A DNA stretch of 64,000 bases from Herbaspirillum rubrisubalbicans (GCF_003719195.1 NZ_CP024996.1:4092001-4156000); one strand, 5' to 3'. Numbered from the stretch's first letter, positions 34,294 through 45,300 are shown. The notes: a model not told the origin generated them from the sequence alone. Made by a program: numbers and translations.

Positions 34294-35784
34294 TCAGGAA
34301 ACGCTGGCCGTGCCGGTTTCGGTCGGTACCTGCTTGTCCTGCCAACCGCCGCCCAGCGCCTTGTAGAGCGACACGGTCGCCTGCAGGCGCTGCAGCTTGA
34401 TCTGGCCCAACTGGTTCTGCGCCTCCGACAGGGTGCGCTGGGTGTCGAGCACCACCAGCAGATCTTCGGCGCCGGCGCGATAACGGATCTCGGCCAGCTC
34501 GAAGGCAAAGCGCGCCTGGTCCACTTCGCCCACCTTCAGGCGATAGCGTTCTTCCAGGCTGCGGATGGCGCCCAGTGCCTTTTCCACTTCCGACAGCGAG
34601 GTGATGACACGCTGGCGATAGACCTGCACCAGCTCTTCCTTCTGCGCCTCGGCCAGGGCCTGCTGGTTGCGCAGGTTGCCGCCGTCGAAGATCGGGGCGA
34701 TCAGGCTGGCGCCCAGACTAGCGAACAGGTTGGGACCATCGAATAGCGACAGCAAGGCACTGCTCTGCGCCCCGGTCGAACCGGTCAGCGAGATGCTGGG
34801 AAAGAGCGCAGCCCGCGCCACCGCCACATTGGCATTGGCTGCGGCCAGATTGGCTTCGGCGCGGCGAATATCGGGGCGACGGGTCAAGAGTTCGGAAGGC
34901 AAGCCAGCCGAGATGCGCGGCATCTGGATCTTGGCCAGGCCCTTTTCCTCGACCTTGAAATTCTGCGGCGGACGGCCCAACAGGATCGCCAGCGCCGTCT
35001 GCGCATCCTGCTCCTGCTGCTGCAGGTCGGGGATCAACTGGCGCTGGTTGGCCAGGGCCGAACGCTGGCGCGCCAGGTCCAGCGGCGAGGCAGCACCGGC
35101 GCGGCTTTGCGCCTCCACCAGACGCAGCACGCGCTCGGCATTGTTGACGTTCTGGCGCGCAATCTCCAGCCGGTCGCGCAGCGACAGCACTTGCAGATAG
35201 GTGGAGACGATGCCGCTGGTGACGGTGAGGGCCACGGTTTGCTGGTCGTAGCGATTGGCGCGCAGGGTGGCTTCGGCGGCCTCGACCCCGGCGCGGTTCT
35301 TGCCCCAGAAATCGATCTCGTAGCTGACCTGCAGGCTGGCGTTGGCCGTATTGGTCGGGGTTCCACCAGAAATGGGCATCTCGCGGGTAGCGCCAGCGCT
35401 CAACCCCACATTGGGCAACAGCGGCGCGCCGGCAATGCGGGCCTGGGCCTGGGCCTGCTTCACGCGCGAGTAGGCGGCGGCGATTTCATAATTGTTGCGC
35501 TGGCCTTCCTGCACCAGCTCGGACAATTCACTGCTGCCGAACTGTTTCCACCAATCGGTATCTGGCCATAGTTGCTCGGCATGGGCCACATCGGCCGAGG
35601 CGCCGCCGCCCCATTTGTCGGGCACCTGCATTTCCAGGATGGGATCGGTCTGCATTTCCCTGGTCACGCAACCGGCCACGGTGAGCACCAGCGTGACGGC
35701 CAGGGTCAGGCGCGTCGGGCGTGTCAGGCGCATGAGGCGTGGCAGGGAAGAAGAAGCGGGCGGGAGAGGACTACGCAATGTCAT
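34294..35784 (-). CDS. Outer-membrane efflux lipoprotein (NodT/OprM type)
   Basis: 496 aa. Lipobox L-T-V-A-G-C (Cys near residue 39) after an Arg-rich N-region. Two OEP repeats (about 80-270 and 290-480) show the typical Y-E-I-D-F-W-G-K and R-P-D-I-R-R-A-E-A-N-L-A-A-A-N-A-N-V motifs. Forms a trimeric TolC-like channel for a tripartite efflux or secretion pump. ATG 35784 has AAGG just upstream; a TTG/ATG pair slightly further out and an ATG at 35733 are alternatives. Downstream of the adaptor gene (74 bp) on the same strand. Confidence 0.9.
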   Translation of the reverse strand: MTLRSPLPPASSSLPRLMRLTRPTRLTLAVTLVLTVAGCVTREMQTDPILEMQVPDKWGGGASADVAHAEQLWPDTDWWKQFGSSELSELVQEGQRNNYEIAAAYSRVKQAQAQARIAGAPLLPNVGLSAGATREMPISGGTPTNTANASLQVSYEIDFWGKNRAGVEAAEATLRANRYDQQTVALTVTSGIVSTYLQVLSLRDRLEIARQNVNNAERVLRLVEAQSRAGAASPLDLARQRSALANQRQLIPDLQQQEQDAQTALAILLGRPPQNFKVEEKGLAKIQMPRISAGLPSELLTRRPDIRRAEANLAAANANVAVARAALFPSISLTGSTGAQSSALLSLFDGPNLFASLGASLIAPIFDGGNLRNQQALAEAQKEELVQVYRQRVITSLSEVEKALGAIRSLEERYRLKVGEVDQARFAFELAEIRYRAGAEDLLVVLDTQRTLSEAQNQLGQIKLQRLQATVSLYKALGGGWQDKQVPTETGTASVS

Positions 35785-35858
35785 GGCCTTGTGCATCAAA
35801 ACAGGGAAACGAGGCCGCCCTGCCCGGCAAAGCCTCTACTGTACATCAAGCGCGCCGG

Positions 35859-37076
35859 CTAGCGGGATGGCGCCCCGGCGTTGCCGGCGCCCTCCGGCTG
35901 CGGCGGATTGGCCGGCAGCAGCACCTGCTCGCCTTCCTTGAGGCCCGACAGTACCTGGGCACGCTCGCCATCGCGAATGCCGATCTTGATCTTGCGGCTC
36001 TCCAATGTGCCATCGGCCAGCACCACCTTGACCGTCTGCGTGCCATCCATGCCGGGCTTGGTCACCAGCGTGCGCGGGATGGTCGGCACGTGTTCGGCAC
36101 GGGCCAGCACGAAATAGACATCGGCACTCATGCCGCTCATCAGTTCGCGGCTGGGATTGGCCACATCGAAGAGCACCGTGTAATACGCCTTCTTGCCCTG
36201 GCGACCGGAGTCGTCGGTGGGCAGCAGCATGATCTGGCGCAGCTTGCCGCTCCAGCGCTTGCCAGGATAGCCAGGCGTGGTGAAGTAGGCGGTCATGCCC
36301 TTTTGCAGGCGGGTCACGTCTTCTTCGGCCACCGGCACCTGCACCGTCATGCGCGACAGATCGGCAATGCGCATCAACACTTCCTGGTTGGCGCCGACCA
36401 TCTGGCCGGGGCGCGCATTCAAGGTGACGATGGTACCGTTGGCCGGGGCTTCGATGCGGGTCTGTTTCTGCACCGCTTCATCCTCGCGAATGGCCGCCTC
36501 GGTCTGCTGGATCTGGGCATTGGTGGCATCTACCCGCGAGGCTGCCGCAGCCATGTTCATGCGGCTGGATTCGTAGGATTCTTCGCGGGTGGCGTTCTCG
36601 GCCTTCAACTGGGTCTGGCGCTGGAACTGCAGCTGGGCAAAGTCGAGCTGGGCATTCTGGCCGGCCAGCTCGGCCTTCAGGCGTGCCAGCGTGGCACGAT
36701 TGCTCTCGATGCGGCTGCTCTGCACGGCCGGCGCCACGGTGGCCAGCAGACGCCCGGCCTTGACCGTTTCGCCGATCACCACATCCACATCCGATATCTG
36801 GCCGGCCACCTTGGAACCCACGTCCACGTAATCCTGCGCCACCACGTTGCCGGTGGCATTGACTACCTGCTCCAGGTCGGCCCGCTCCACAGTCACCGTT
36901 TCCAGCTTGACCGGAATCGGCTTGGCCGCCGGCGGCACCGGTTGCTGGCGCGAATACAGCCAGTAACCACCGCCCAGCACCAGCACCAGCGCCAGCGCGC
37001 TGCCCCACATCTTCTGGCGGGCAGGCGTGTGGGTGGTGGGGACGATATGCGGAAGTGGGTCGTGCGGCTCGGTCAT
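35859..37076 (-). CDS. Periplasmic efflux adaptor (MacA-like, HlyD/RND family)
   Basis: 405 aa. Single N-terminal membrane anchor (about residues 22-42, L-A-L-V-L-V-L-G-G-G-Y-W-L). A lipoyl/barrel-sandwich half G-N-V-V-A-Q-D-Y-V-D-V-G-S-K-V-A-G-Q-I is followed by a long coiled-coil hairpin (about 105-190), the second lipoyl half T-I-V-T-L-N-A-R-P-G-Q-M-V, and a beta-barrel. Organisation resembles MacA. The expected inner-membrane partner (MacB-type ABC or RND pump) is not adjacent: downstream is only the outer-membrane gene. ATG 37076 (M-T-E-P-H-D-P) gives the usual short cytoplasmic tail. Confidence 0.88.
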   Translation of the reverse strand: MTEPHDPLPHIVPTTHTPARQKMWGSALALVLVLGGGYWLYSRQQPVPPAAKPIPVKLETVTVERADLEQVVNATGNVVAQDYVDVGSKVAGQISDVDVVIGETVKAGRLLATVAPAVQSSRIESNRATLARLKAELAGQNAQLDFAQLQFQRQTQLKAENATREESYESSRMNMAAAASRVDATNAQIQQTEAAIREDEAVQKQTRIEAPANGTIVTLNARPGQMVGANQEVLMRIADLSRMTVQVPVAEEDVTRLQKGMTAYFTTPGYPGKRWSGKLRQIMLLPTDDSGRQGKKAYYTVLFDVANPSRELMSGMSADVYFVLARAEHVPTIPRTLVTKPGMDGTQTVKVVLADGTLESRKIKIGIRDGERAQVLSGLKEGEQVLLPANPPQPEGAGNAGAPSR

Positions 37077-37119
37077 GATGGCTTGCGGCAAACGGAAAGG
37101 ATGATCCCAGAAAATGATG

Positions 37120-37141
37120 ACGGCCGAATGTCTTCGGCCGT
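37120..37141 (-). terminator. Hairpin after opgH
   Basis: ACGGCCGAA / TTCGGCCGT with a 4-nt loop, followed on the minus strand by CATCATTTTC. It separates opgGH from the efflux genes. Confidence 0.6.
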
Positions 37142-37161
37142 CCCGCTCACAATCCGCCCCC

Positions 37162-39783
37162 TCAGGCGGCCAGTGCCGGTGGTACTTGGCGTTCCAGGGC
37201 GGCGCGCCAGTCCGCATGGACCTCGGGCACGCCGCTCCAGACCGCCTGGTGCAGTTGCGACAGCAGGCCCGGTTCTTCCAGGATGCTGTTCTTCTGCTTG
37301 TCGTTCAGTGCATCCGGGCCGTCTTTCAAGGCGGTGCGCACCAGCTTCTCGCGCAGGTGCCGGGTCAGTTGCGGCACCTGCGGATGGGCGTGCGCGGTGG
37401 CGCAGACCAGGGCATTGAAGGAAGGATCGACCACTGCCTCGACAAAGCCGGGCAAGGGCGGTGTCTGTTCATGATGGCGCACGGTCTCGCGCAGTTCGAA
37501 CGGCGGCGAGGTCTCTTCTGGAATCTTGAACAGACCCGCACGGCGGAAACCCCGGCCATAGCTCACGCGCGAAGACAGCACCGACACCGGCACCGACACC
37601 GCCAGCGAGCCGGCGATGGGAATCAACCACCAGATGAAGGATGGATTGAGCCAGTACACCAGCGCACCCCAGGCCAGGCCCAGTAGCGAATGCCAGCCGT
37701 GGCGACGCATTGCCTCGCCCCAGCCGGTTTCATTGTCGGCGCGCGGCGGCGACTTCCAGCCGGCATTCCAGCCCAGAAAAGCGCCCAGCACGAAGCGGGT
37801 ATGGAACAGCATTCGCACCGGCGCCAGTGCCATCGAAAACAGCAGTTCGATCAACATGCTCAGCAGCAGCGCCAGCGCACCGCCGAAGCCGCGCGCGCCC
37901 TTCACCGCAAACAGCAGCACCGCCAGGATCTTGGGTAGGAACAGGATAGTAGCGGTGGCCGAGACCAGCGCCAGGGCCTTCTCGGGATGCCATTCAGGCC
38001 AGATCGGGAACAACTGGCGCGGCGCCGTGAAGTATTGCGGATCGATCAGCGTATGGGCAGCCAGCAGCACGGTGGAGAGGATCAGGAACAAGCCCCACAA
38101 CGGCGCCGATACATAGGCCATCACACCGGTGACGAACACGGCCCGATGCACGATATGCATCCCGCGCGCCAGGAACAGGCGGAAGTTCATCAGGTTGCCC
38201 TGGCACCAGCGACGGTCGCGGCTCAACTCATCGAGCAGGTTGGGCGGCATTTCTTCGTAGCTGCCATCGAGGTCGTAGGCGATCCAGACCGACCAGCCGG
38301 CACGCCGCATGAGCGAAGCTTCCACGAAGTCGTGCGACATGATAGGCCCGGACAGATTGCCCTTGCCCGGCAGCGGTGCCAGCGCACAATACTTCATGAA
38401 GGGTTGCAGGCGGATGATGGCGTTGTGGCCCCAGAAGTGCGATTCACCCAGTTGCCAGTAGTGCAGGCCGGCAGTAAAGAGTGGCCCGTACACGCGGGTC
38501 GAGAATTGCTGGATGCGGGCATACAGCGTATCGCGACCGGCCGCACGCGGCGCGGTCTGGATGATGCCGGCGCCGGGATGGGCTTCCATCAGGCGGGTCA
38601 GCTTGGTGAGGCAATCGCCGGTCATGACGCTGTCGGCGTCGAGCACCACCATGTAGCGGTAATCGGCGCCCCAGCGGCGGCAGAAGTCATCCAGGTTGCC
38701 GCTCTTGCGCTTGACGCGGCGGCGACGATGGCGATAGAAGATGCGCCCGAAGCCACCGGTTTCGCGGCACAGGCGATTCCACGCAGCAGTTTCCGCCGCG
38801 CAGATATCGGCCTCGCCACTGTCGGAGAGGATGAAGAAATCGAAATGCGCGATCTGCCCGGTGCGCTCCAGCGACTCGTAGGTGGCGCGCAGGCCAGCGA
38901 AGACGCGTGCCACGTCTTCGTTACAGATGGGCATGACGATGGCAGTGCGTGCCTCGGGGGCAATCTCGGTGTTGCCGGCCTTTTCGTGAGAGATCAGATA
39001 TTTGTCATCTCCCCGCATCAAGACCAGGAAACCCGTCATGGCCGTCCAGAACCCGGCCGACACCCACAGGAACAGCAGCCCGAACAGGAACAGCACCACC
39101 ATCTCCAGCGGCTTGGTGCCGTGATAGGGCAGCACATCGCTCATGAAATAGGTCGCCATCGAGGTCTGCAACACCATCAGGATCAGCAGCGTGATGCGGC
39201 GCACGTTGCCGGTGTGCTGCCAGTGGCCCTTGGGATCGGGCGCCTCGGACTGGTCCAGGTGGTCTTCGATGTAGCGCGGTTCGTCATCCACCACTTCCGG
39301 CTCGACCGCCTTGGCGCGGCCCTTGCGGGCGCGGCGCCAGCGGCTGGGGCGGCGCTCCAGGCGGCGGTTTTCCTCTTCCACCCAGCGCGCGAAGGGATTC
39401 AACTCGCCCCAGGGACGCGGCACCATGGACTTGCGATGCATGGGCGGGCCCACCGGAATGCGCGGCTGGCCGCGCTCTTCTGCGATGGGCGGAACCGCCG
39501 CGCTGGCTACCGGCTCGGCCGCAGTGGCCTCTGGATACATCAGGCGCAAGCGCGCATCGACCGAAGCCTGGGCGGCCACCGGCAAGGTGCTGGCATCGCG
39601 CCCGGAGGCCTCGGCCAGCACGCGGTGCAGGTCGGCCACCGGATCGCCAGAGCCGATTGCACCCGCGCGCGCGGCCAGGTCCTGGCGTTGCGCAGGCGAC
39701 AGCGGCAGGCGCGCGAGGTAATCCTCCAGCGCCTGCGAAGCTGCCGAAGTCTGCCTTAGTTGGGGGGTAATATGTAGCTCCAC
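37162..39783 (-). CDS. opgH: Glucans biosynthesis glucosyltransferase OpgH
   Basis: 873 aa inner-membrane GT2 enzyme that polymerises the beta-1,2-glucan backbone of osmoregulated periplasmic glucans. A long cytoplasmic N-terminus with [11 protein letters not shown] (typical of OpgH) precedes TM helices and the catalytic domain. That domain shows [19 protein letters not shown] and the D-R-R-W-C-Q-G-N motif (the (Q/R)xxRW box). A further helical bundle and a C-terminal tail follow. It overlaps the 3' end of opgG by 28 bp, so translation is coupled. Confidence 0.95.
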   Translation of the reverse strand: MELHITPQLRQTSAASQALEDYLARLPLSPAQRQDLAARAGAIGSGDPVADLHRVLAEASGRDASTLPVAAQASVDARLRLMYPEATAAEPVASAAVPPIAEERGQPRIPVGPPMHRKSMVPRPWGELNPFARWVEEENRRLERRPSRWRRARKGRAKAVEPEVVDDEPRYIEDHLDQSEAPDPKGHWQHTGNVRRITLLILMVLQTSMATYFMSDVLPYHGTKPLEMVVLFLFGLLFLWVSAGFWTAMTGFLVLMRGDDKYLISHEKAGNTEIAPEARTAIVMPICNEDVARVFAGLRATYESLERTGQIAHFDFFILSDSGEADICAAETAAWNRLCRETGGFGRIFYRHRRRRVKRKSGNLDDFCRRWGADYRYMVVLDADSVMTGDCLTKLTRLMEAHPGAGIIQTAPRAAGRDTLYARIQQFSTRVYGPLFTAGLHYWQLGESHFWGHNAIIRLQPFMKYCALAPLPGKGNLSGPIMSHDFVEASLMRRAGWSVWIAYDLDGSYEEMPPNLLDELSRDRRWCQGNLMNFRLFLARGMHIVHRAVFVTGVMAYVSAPLWGLFLILSTVLLAAHTLIDPQYFTAPRQLFPIWPEWHPEKALALVSATATILFLPKILAVLLFAVKGARGFGGALALLLSMLIELLFSMALAPVRMLFHTRFVLGAFLGWNAGWKSPPRADNETGWGEAMRRHGWHSLLGLAWGALVYWLNPSFIWWLIPIAGSLAVSVPVSVLSSRVSYGRGFRRAGLFKIPEETSPPFELRETVRHHEQTPPLPGFVEAVVDPSFNALVCATAHAHPQVPQLTRHLREKLVRTALKDGPDALNDKQKNSILEEPGLLSQLHQAVWSGVPEVHADWRAALERQVPPALAA

Positions 39784-41381
39784 GTTTCAGACAAGGTTGT
39801 GCCGCCATTGGCATTGCGCAGGAAACCGCGCAGCTCGACAGGCTTGTTTTCTTCCAGACGGCGCAGCTTGACTTCCACGCGCCAGCCGCCGGTCACGTCA
39901 TTCTTGCGGGTGGTCACGCTGGCCAGCTTGCCATTGGCATCGGCCTCGACCACGCCTTCCACGCGCGCATTGGCGGGCAGCTTCTTGAGGTTGGCGCCGT
40001 CGAAGTCGATCGACAATTGCTGAACCTCTTCGGCCTTGCTCTCCTGCTTGGGACGATAGCCATGACCGAACAGGGTCTGCGTCACGTAAGCCAGCGGCGG
40101 ACGTTTTTCATTGTCCTTCTGCCAGGACAAGCGGTATTCCACATTGAAAGGCTGGCCAGGCTTGGGCAGCGTATTGGGAATCCAGTAGGCCACGATGTTG
40201 TCGTTGGTCTCATCGGGCGTGGGGATCTGCACCAGCTCCACCCGGCCCGAACCCCACTTGCCCTTGGGCTCGACCCAGGCGCTGGGACGCGACTGGTAGT
40301 TGTAGTCCAGGTCTTCGTAGTGCGAGAAGCTGCGGTCGCGCTGCATCAGGCCAAAGCCCAAGGGATTGTCGAAGGAGAACGAAGTCACCAGCAGGCGCTT
40401 GGGGTTCACCAGCGGACGCCACAGCCATTCGCCGGTCCCCGACTGCATGGACAGGCCATCCGAATCATGCACTTCCGGCCGGAAGTCGTCTGCCGGACCG
40501 GGCTGGTTCTCGCCGAACAGGAACATGCTGGTCAGCGGGGCGATGCCCAGCTTGGTGACGTTGCTGCGCAGGTAGAGCTGGGCCTTGACGTCCATGACGG
40601 TATCGACACCCGGCTTCAAGACGAAGCGATAGGCACCGGTGGCGCGCGGCGAATCCAGCAGCGCGTAGATCACCAGTTCCTTGGCATCGGCAGAGGGGCG
40701 CTCCAGCCAGAACTCGGTGAAGCGCGGAAATTCCTCGCCCGAATAGAGCGCGGTATCGATGGCCAGGCCGCGTGCCGACAGGCCGTAGCTCTGGCCTTTG
40801 CCCATGGCGCGGAAGTAGCTGGCGCCATGGAAGGTCAGCACGTCATCCTTGACCTTGGGCGAATTGAGCGGGAAGCGGATACGGAAACCCGCAAAGCCGA
40901 TATTGCGCAGGCTGCGCGGATCGACGCTGCGATTGGCGCTGTAGTCGAACAGGGCCGGGCTGAAATGAATCTCGCGCACGGCGTCGCCCACCACTTCATT
41001 GATCTTGATCGGCTCGGTGTAGCTGCCGCCCAGGTGAATGAAGGAAAGTTCAAAGGGCAGCTTCTGCGCGCGCCAGTAAGACTTGTCGTCGCGGAAGTAG
41101 AGCTGACTGGCCTGCTCGTAGCTCAAGTCCTTGAGCGACTTGGGCAGGTCATCCGCGGGTTTCTTGTAGGACTTGCCGGCCAACGCCTTGGCGCGCGCGG
41201 CCACCGTATTGAAATCGAAAGCCAGGGCAGCCTGCGGCAAGGCCAGCGCCAGCAGACCCGCCAGGGCTGCGGGAGCGGCCAGACGGCGCCACCAGGTCAA
41301 TCGTGCGGCACGCGGCGGGGAGCGATGTCCCTGGCCTGGCCCGGAGGTGGTGTAAAGCAGCATTATTGTTTTGTCTGACAT
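39756..41381 (-). CDS. opgG: Glucans biosynthesis protein OpgG (periplasmic)
   Basis: 541 aa. Sec signal peptide (basic region R-L-T-W-W-R-R-L, hydrophobic core, A-L-A-F-D cleavage area near residue 55). The MdoG domain then covers the rest: [22 protein letters not shown] and G-W-R-V-E-V-K-L. Adds branches to or modifies periplasmic glucans. ATG 41381 starts M-S-D-K-T-I; an ATG six codons later is equally possible. Longer frames upstream (to 41501) add an unrelated stretch. First gene of opgGH. Confidence 0.94.
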   Translation of the reverse strand: MSDKTIMLLYTTSGPGQGHRSPPRAARLTWWRRLAAPAALAGLLALALPQAALAFDFNTVAARAKALAGKSYKKPADDLPKSLKDLSYEQASQLYFRDDKSYWRAQKLPFELSFIHLGGSYTEPIKINEVVGDAVREIHFSPALFDYSANRSVDPRSLRNIGFAGFRIRFPLNSPKVKDDVLTFHGASYFRAMGKGQSYGLSARGLAIDTALYSGEEFPRFTEFWLERPSADAKELVIYALLDSPRATGAYRFVLKPGVDTVMDVKAQLYLRSNVTKLGIAPLTSMFLFGENQPGPADDFRPEVHDSDGLSMQSGTGEWLWRPLVNPKRLLVTSFSFDNPLGFGLMQRDRSFSHYEDLDYNYQSRPSAWVEPKGKWGSGRVELVQIPTPDETNDNIVAYWIPNTLPKPGQPFNVEYRLSWQKDNEKRPPLAYVTQTLFGHGYRPKQESKAEEVQQLSIDFDGANLKKLPANARVEGVVEADANGKLASVTTRKNDVTGGWRVEVKLRRLEENKPVELRGFLRNANGGTTLSETWSYILPPN

Positions 41382-41731
41382 GCAATTTTCTGGTTGAGAG
41401 CCCTGCGCTGACGCCCAAGGCCATGGCACCAGCCCGAAGGCAGGCGCTAGTTTACCCAAATGTTGCGGGGAGTGTTCATATGGATGGCGTGGTTTAGCCA
41501 TTTAAGTTCAGCATTGACCACCGGCAAGCTGCGCCGCCCGGTGCAGTCGGACTGCCATGGCAGGCGTGCTTGCGGAAGTTTGGTTCACCTATAAGGGCAG
41601 GCGCAGGTGCAGAAAGTTCCGTGCCGCAGCATAGCTCCTGTAACATTATGCTTCTGACGACAGCACCACCGGCCCAGCTGGCGGCGCTCTTTACATCCGT
41701 TACACCTGTTCCAGGCAAGCACAGCCCCAGC
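41382..41731. other. Divergent intergenic region opgG / folA
   Basis: 350 bp without a supported gene. It must contain both promoters. An AT-rich patch with CATTATGC near 41645-41652 could be a folA -10, but no good -35 accompanies it. Confidence 0.4.
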
Positions 41732-42226
41732 ATGAGCACTTCTTCCGGCCAACTCACCATCATCGTCGCCACCGACCTCAACAACGGCATCGGCATCCGC
41801 AACACCCTGCCCTGGCATTTGCCGGAAGACCTGGCCCACTTCAAACGCACCACCTCGGGGCATACCATCCTGATGGGCCGCAAGACCTTCGAATCGATCG
41901 GCCGGCCGCTGCCCAACCGCCGCAACATCGTCATCACCCGCAATGCCCTGTGGCAACACTCCGGCGTGGAAACGGCAGGCTCGCTGGCGCAGGCCGCCGC
42001 ATTGGCCGGCGCTGCACCCGCCTTCATCATCGGTGGCGCCCAGGTCTATGCCGAAGCCCTGCCGCTGGTGGATCGCCTCATCATCACCCGCATTGCACGG
42101 GCCTTCGAGTGCGATGCGTTCTTCCCGGCCATCGATGAAGAGCTCTGGCAAGAGACCGCGCGCGAGCAGCACCACGCCGAAACTTCCGGATTGGACTACG
42201 CTTTTGTGACATACGAAAGACGTTGA
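41732..42226 (+). CDS. folA: Dihydrofolate reductase
   Basis: 164 aa, normal length. NADPH-dependent reduction of dihydrofolate. Motifs: I-I-V-A-T-D-L-N-N-G-I-G, L-P-W-H-L-P-E-D-L-A-H-F-K (with the active-site acid), M-G-R-K-T-F-E-S-I-G-R-P-L-P-N-R, and I-I-G-G-A-Q-V-Y. ATG 41732 places the first beta-strand 8 residues from the start, as in other DhfR enzymes. Works with ThyA (32181) in dTMP synthesis. Confidence 0.95.
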   Translation: MSTSSGQLTIIVATDLNNGIGIRNTLPWHLPEDLAHFKRTTSGHTILMGRKTFESIGRPLPNRRNIVITRNALWQHSGVETAGSLAQAAALAGAAPAFIIGGAQVYAEALPLVDRLIITRIARAFECDAFFPAIDEELWQETAREQHHAETSGLDYAFVTYERR

Positions 42227-42438
42227 CAGAGACGGCCCGGCAGGGTGTTGTTTTTTCCCGTTTTTGCTTAAACTGCGCACCTCTTTAGCGCAGTTGGCGC
42301 GCACATGGCGCGCATATCTGCGACAATCCCGCTTTCATTTTTCCGGCGCGCAAGCACTGCCAGCCCAGGCGCTTTTCTTTTGACCCCCTGCGCGCGTAGG
42401 CCGACCCGGCTTCCCGCGCGCGAAGCCTGGAGAAATCC

Positions 42439-44691
42439 ATGAAATTCCGATTCCCCATCGTCATCATCGACGAAGACTTCCGCTCCGAAAATACCTCAGG
42501 CCTGGGCATCCGCGCCCTGGCCGACGCCATCGAAGCCGAAGGCATGGAAGTACTGGGCGTGACCAGCTATGGCGACCTGGCCCAGTTCGCCCAGCAGCAG
42601 TCGCGCGCCTCGGCCTTCATCCTGTCCATCGACGATGAAGAAATGGGCGCAGGTTCCGACGAAGAAACCGACTTCGCCCTGAAGGCCCTGCGTGCGTTCG
42701 TGAGCGAAATCCGTCATAAAAACGCCGACATCCCCATCTACCTCTACGGTGAAACCCGCACCTCGCGCCACATTCCCAACGATGTGCTGCGCGAACTGCA
42801 CGGTTTCATTCATATGTTCGAAGACACGCCGGAGTTCGTGGCCCGCCACATCATCCGCGAAGCCAAGTCCTACCTGGACGGCCTGGCGCCGCCGTTCTTC
42901 CGCGCCCTGGTCGATTACGCCCAGGATGGCTCCTACTCCTGGCATTGCCCCGGCCACTCCGGCGGCGTGGCCTTCCTGAAGTCGCCCGTGGGCCAGATGT
43001 TCCACCAGTTCTTCGGCGAACGCATGTTGCGCGCCGACGTCTGCAACGCCGTGGAAGAACTGGGCCAACTGCTGGACCACACCGGCCCGGTGGCCAACTC
43101 GGAGCGCAATGCGGCGCGCATCTTCAATGCCGACCACTGCTACTTCGTCACCAACGGCACCTCGACTTCCAACAAGATGGTCTGGCACTCCACCGTGGCG
43201 CCCGGCGACATCGTCGTGGTGGACCGCAACTGCCACAAGTCCATCCTGCACTCCATCATCATGACCGGCGCGATCCCCGTGTTCCTGATGCCCACGCGTA
43301 ACCACCTGGGCATCATCGGCCCGATCCCGCTGGAAGAGTTCACCCTGGAAAGCATCCAGAAGAAGATCGAAGCCAATCCCTTCGCCCGCGAAGCCAAGAA
43401 CAAGAAGCCGCGCATCCTGACCATCACGCAATCGACCTACGACGGCGTGGTCTACAACGTCGAAACGCTCAAGGACATGCTCGACGGCGAGATCGAGACC
43501 CTGCACTTCGACGAAGCCTGGCTGCCGCACGCCACCTTCCACGACTTCTACAAGGACATGCACGCCATCGGCAAGGACCGTCCGCGCGCCAAGAAGTCGC
43601 TGATCTTCTCGACCCAATCGACCCACAAGCTGCTGGCTGGCCTGTCGCAAGCCTCGCAGATCCTGGTGCGCGAGTCCGAAACCGTGAAGCTCGACGAAGA
43701 CGCCTTCAACGAAGCCTTCCTGATGCACACCTCGACCTCGCCGCAATACTCCATCATCGCCTCCTGCGACGTGGCCGCGGCCATGATGGAAGCACCGGGC
43801 GGCACCGCGCTGGTGGAAGAAAGCATCCTGGAGGCGCTGGACTTCCGCCGCGCCATGAAGAAGATCGACCAGGAATTCGGCGATGAGTGGTGGTTCCAGG
43901 TCTGGGGCCCCAACAGCTTCGCCGCTGACGGCATCGGCGAGCGCGAGGATTGGGTCATCAAGGCCGAGGACGACTGGCACGGTTTCGGCAACCTGGCGCC
44001 GGGCTTCAACATGCTGGACCCGATCAAGGCCACCATCGTCACCCCCGGTCTGGCCCTGAACGGCCAGTTCGGCGAGAGCGGCATCCCGGCTTCCATCGTG
44101 ACCAAGTACCTGGCCGAGCACGGCGTGATCGTGGAAAAGTGCGGCCTGTACTCGTTCTTCATCATGTTCACCATCGGTATCACCAAGGGCCGCTGGAACA
44201 CCCTGGTGACGGCCTTGCAGCAGTTCAAGGACGACTACGACAAGAACGCCCCGATCTGGCGCATCCTGCCCGAGTTCGCCCAGCGCAACCACCGCTACGA
44301 GCGTCTCGGCCTGCGCGACCTGTGCCAGCAGATCCACGAGACCTACCGTGCCTACGACGTGGCGCGCCTGACCACCGAGATGTACCTCTCGGACATGCAG
44401 CCGGCCATGAAACCTTCGGACGCCTTCGCCAAGATGGCCCACCGCGAAATCGATCGCGTGCCCCTGGACGAACTGGAAGGTCGCGTCACCTCGATCCTGT
44501 TGACCCCGTATCCGCCGGGCATTCCGCTGTTGATCCCGGGCGAGATCTTCAACAAGACCATCGTCGACTACCTGAAGTTTGCGCGTGATTTCAACGAGAA
44601 ATTCCCCGGCTTCGAAACCGACGTGCACGGTCTGGTCAAGCGCGAAGTCAATGGCCGCCGCGATTACTTCGTGGATTGCGTCAAGCAGTAA
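42439..44691 (+). CDS. PLP-dependent arginine/lysine/ornithine decarboxylase
   Basis: 750 aa, fold type I inducible-type decarboxylase. The N-terminal wing (about residues 1-125) is a response-regulator-like fold. The PLP domain follows with S-W-H-C-P-G-H-S-G-G, N-G-T-S-T-S-N-K, H-F-D-E-A-W and the Schiff-base lysine K397 in S-T-H-K-L-L-A-G-L-S-Q. The C-terminal domain has P-Y-P-P-G-I-P-L-L-I-P-G-E. Substrate cannot be fixed by eye; close relatives in Burkholderiales are annotated as arginine, lysine or ornithine decarboxylases, involved in polyamine supply or acid response. It stands alone: no antiporter gene is next to it. The 212 bp upstream contain a TTGACA at 42223 but no matching -10. 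Confidence 0.9.
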   Translation: MKFRFPIVIIDEDFRSENTSGLGIRALADAIEAEGMEVLGVTSYGDLAQFAQQQSRASAFILSIDDEEMGAGSDEETDFALKALRAFVSEIRHKNADIPIYLYGETRTSRHIPNDVLRELHGFIHMFEDTPEFVARHIIREAKSYLDGLAPPFFRALVDYAQDGSYSWHCPGHSGGVAFLKSPVGQMFHQFFGERMLRADVCNAVEELGQLLDHTGPVANSERNAARIFNADHCYFVTNGTSTSNKMVWHSTVAPGDIVVVDRNCHKSILHSIIMTGAIPVFLMPTRNHLGIIGPIPLEEFTLESIQKKIEANPFAREAKNKKPRILTITQSTYDGVVYNVETLKDMLDGEIETLHFDEAWLPHATFHDFYKDMHAIGKDRPRAKKSLIFSTQSTHKLLAGLSQASQILVRESETVKLDEDAFNEAFLMHTSTSPQYSIIASCDVAAAMMEAPGGTALVEESILEALDFRRAMKKIDQEFGDEWWFQVWGPNSFAADGIGEREDWVIKAEDDWHGFGNLAPGFNMLDPIKATIVTPGLALNGQFGESGIPASIVTKYLAEHGVIVEKCGLYSFFIMFTIGITKGRWNTLVTALQQFKDDYDKNAPIWRILPEFAQRNHRYERLGLRDLCQQIHETYRAYDVARLTTEMYLSDMQPAMKPSDAFAKMAHREIDRVPLDELEGRVTSILLTPYPPGIPLLIPGEIFNKTIVDYLKFARDFNEKFPGFETDVHGLVKREVNGRRDYFVDCVKQ

Positions 44692-44710
44692 GTCTCAGCG
44701 CTGCCAAGCA

Positions 44711-44744
44711 AAAAGCCGATGCCTGCGAGGGCATCGGCTTTTTT
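44711..44744 (+). terminator. Terminator of the decarboxylase gene
   Basis: AAAAGCCGATGCC / GGCATCGGCTTTT stem with a short loop and six T residues. The A-run on the other side makes it usable for the convergent chrA transcript as well. Confidence 0.9.
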
Positions 44745-44769
44745 CATGCTACCGCATGAGGCGATCAGC

Positions 44770-45300
44770 TCAGAAGGTGCCGAGATAGAAGTACCCCGCC
44801 AAGGCCCCGCCAAACAACAACCACAGCGGATGAATCTTGGTCTTGAGCGCGATGATGGCAGTTGCTGCCGTGATCGCCGCCAGGAAGCCATGGGTGATCG
44901 AGGCCTGCGTGATCAACAGCGCCGAGGCCGCCACCAGACCGCCCGTCACCGGCAGCAGGCCAGCCTGCACGTGACGCCGCCAGGGCTTGTCCTTGAACCT
45001 CTCCCAGACGTGCAACATGATGACGGTGATGATTGAGGACGGCCCGAACTTGGCCAGGCTGGTCACCAGCATCCCCCAGAAACCGGCCACATGCCAGCCC
45101 ACCAAGGTGACCACCATCAGGTTGGGACCGGGCGCGGCCTGGCCCAGGGCGAACAGCGCGCTGAAATCCTCGGCGCTCATCCAGTGATGTACCTCCACCA
45201 CCTGGCGCTGCATCTCCGGCAGGATGGTATTGCCGCCACCGAAGGCCAGCACCGACAACTGCGTGAAGATGATAGCCAATGCGATCAGGGTCTGGCTCAT
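44770..45300 (-). CDS. Chromate transporter (CHR) half protein, second
   Basis: 176 aa, one CHR domain: F-T-Q-L-S-V-L-A-F-G-G-G-N-T-I-L-P-E-M, then A-L-G-Q-A-A-P-G-P-N-L-M-V-V-T, with about five membrane helices. The ATG at 45300 overlaps the stop of the first half by 4 bp. Paired short-chain CHR proteins together form a chromate efflux transporter equivalent to the long two-domain ChrA; actual chromate transport is not guaranteed. Confidence 0.88.
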   Translation of the reverse strand: MSQTLIALAIIFTQLSVLAFGGGNTILPEMQRQVVEVHHWMSAEDFSALFALGQAAPGPNLMVVTLVGWHVAGFWGMLVTSLAKFGPSSIITVIMLHVWERFKDKPWRRHVQAGLLPVTGGLVAASALLITQASITHGFLAAITAATAIIALKTKIHPLWLLFGGALAGYFYLGTF

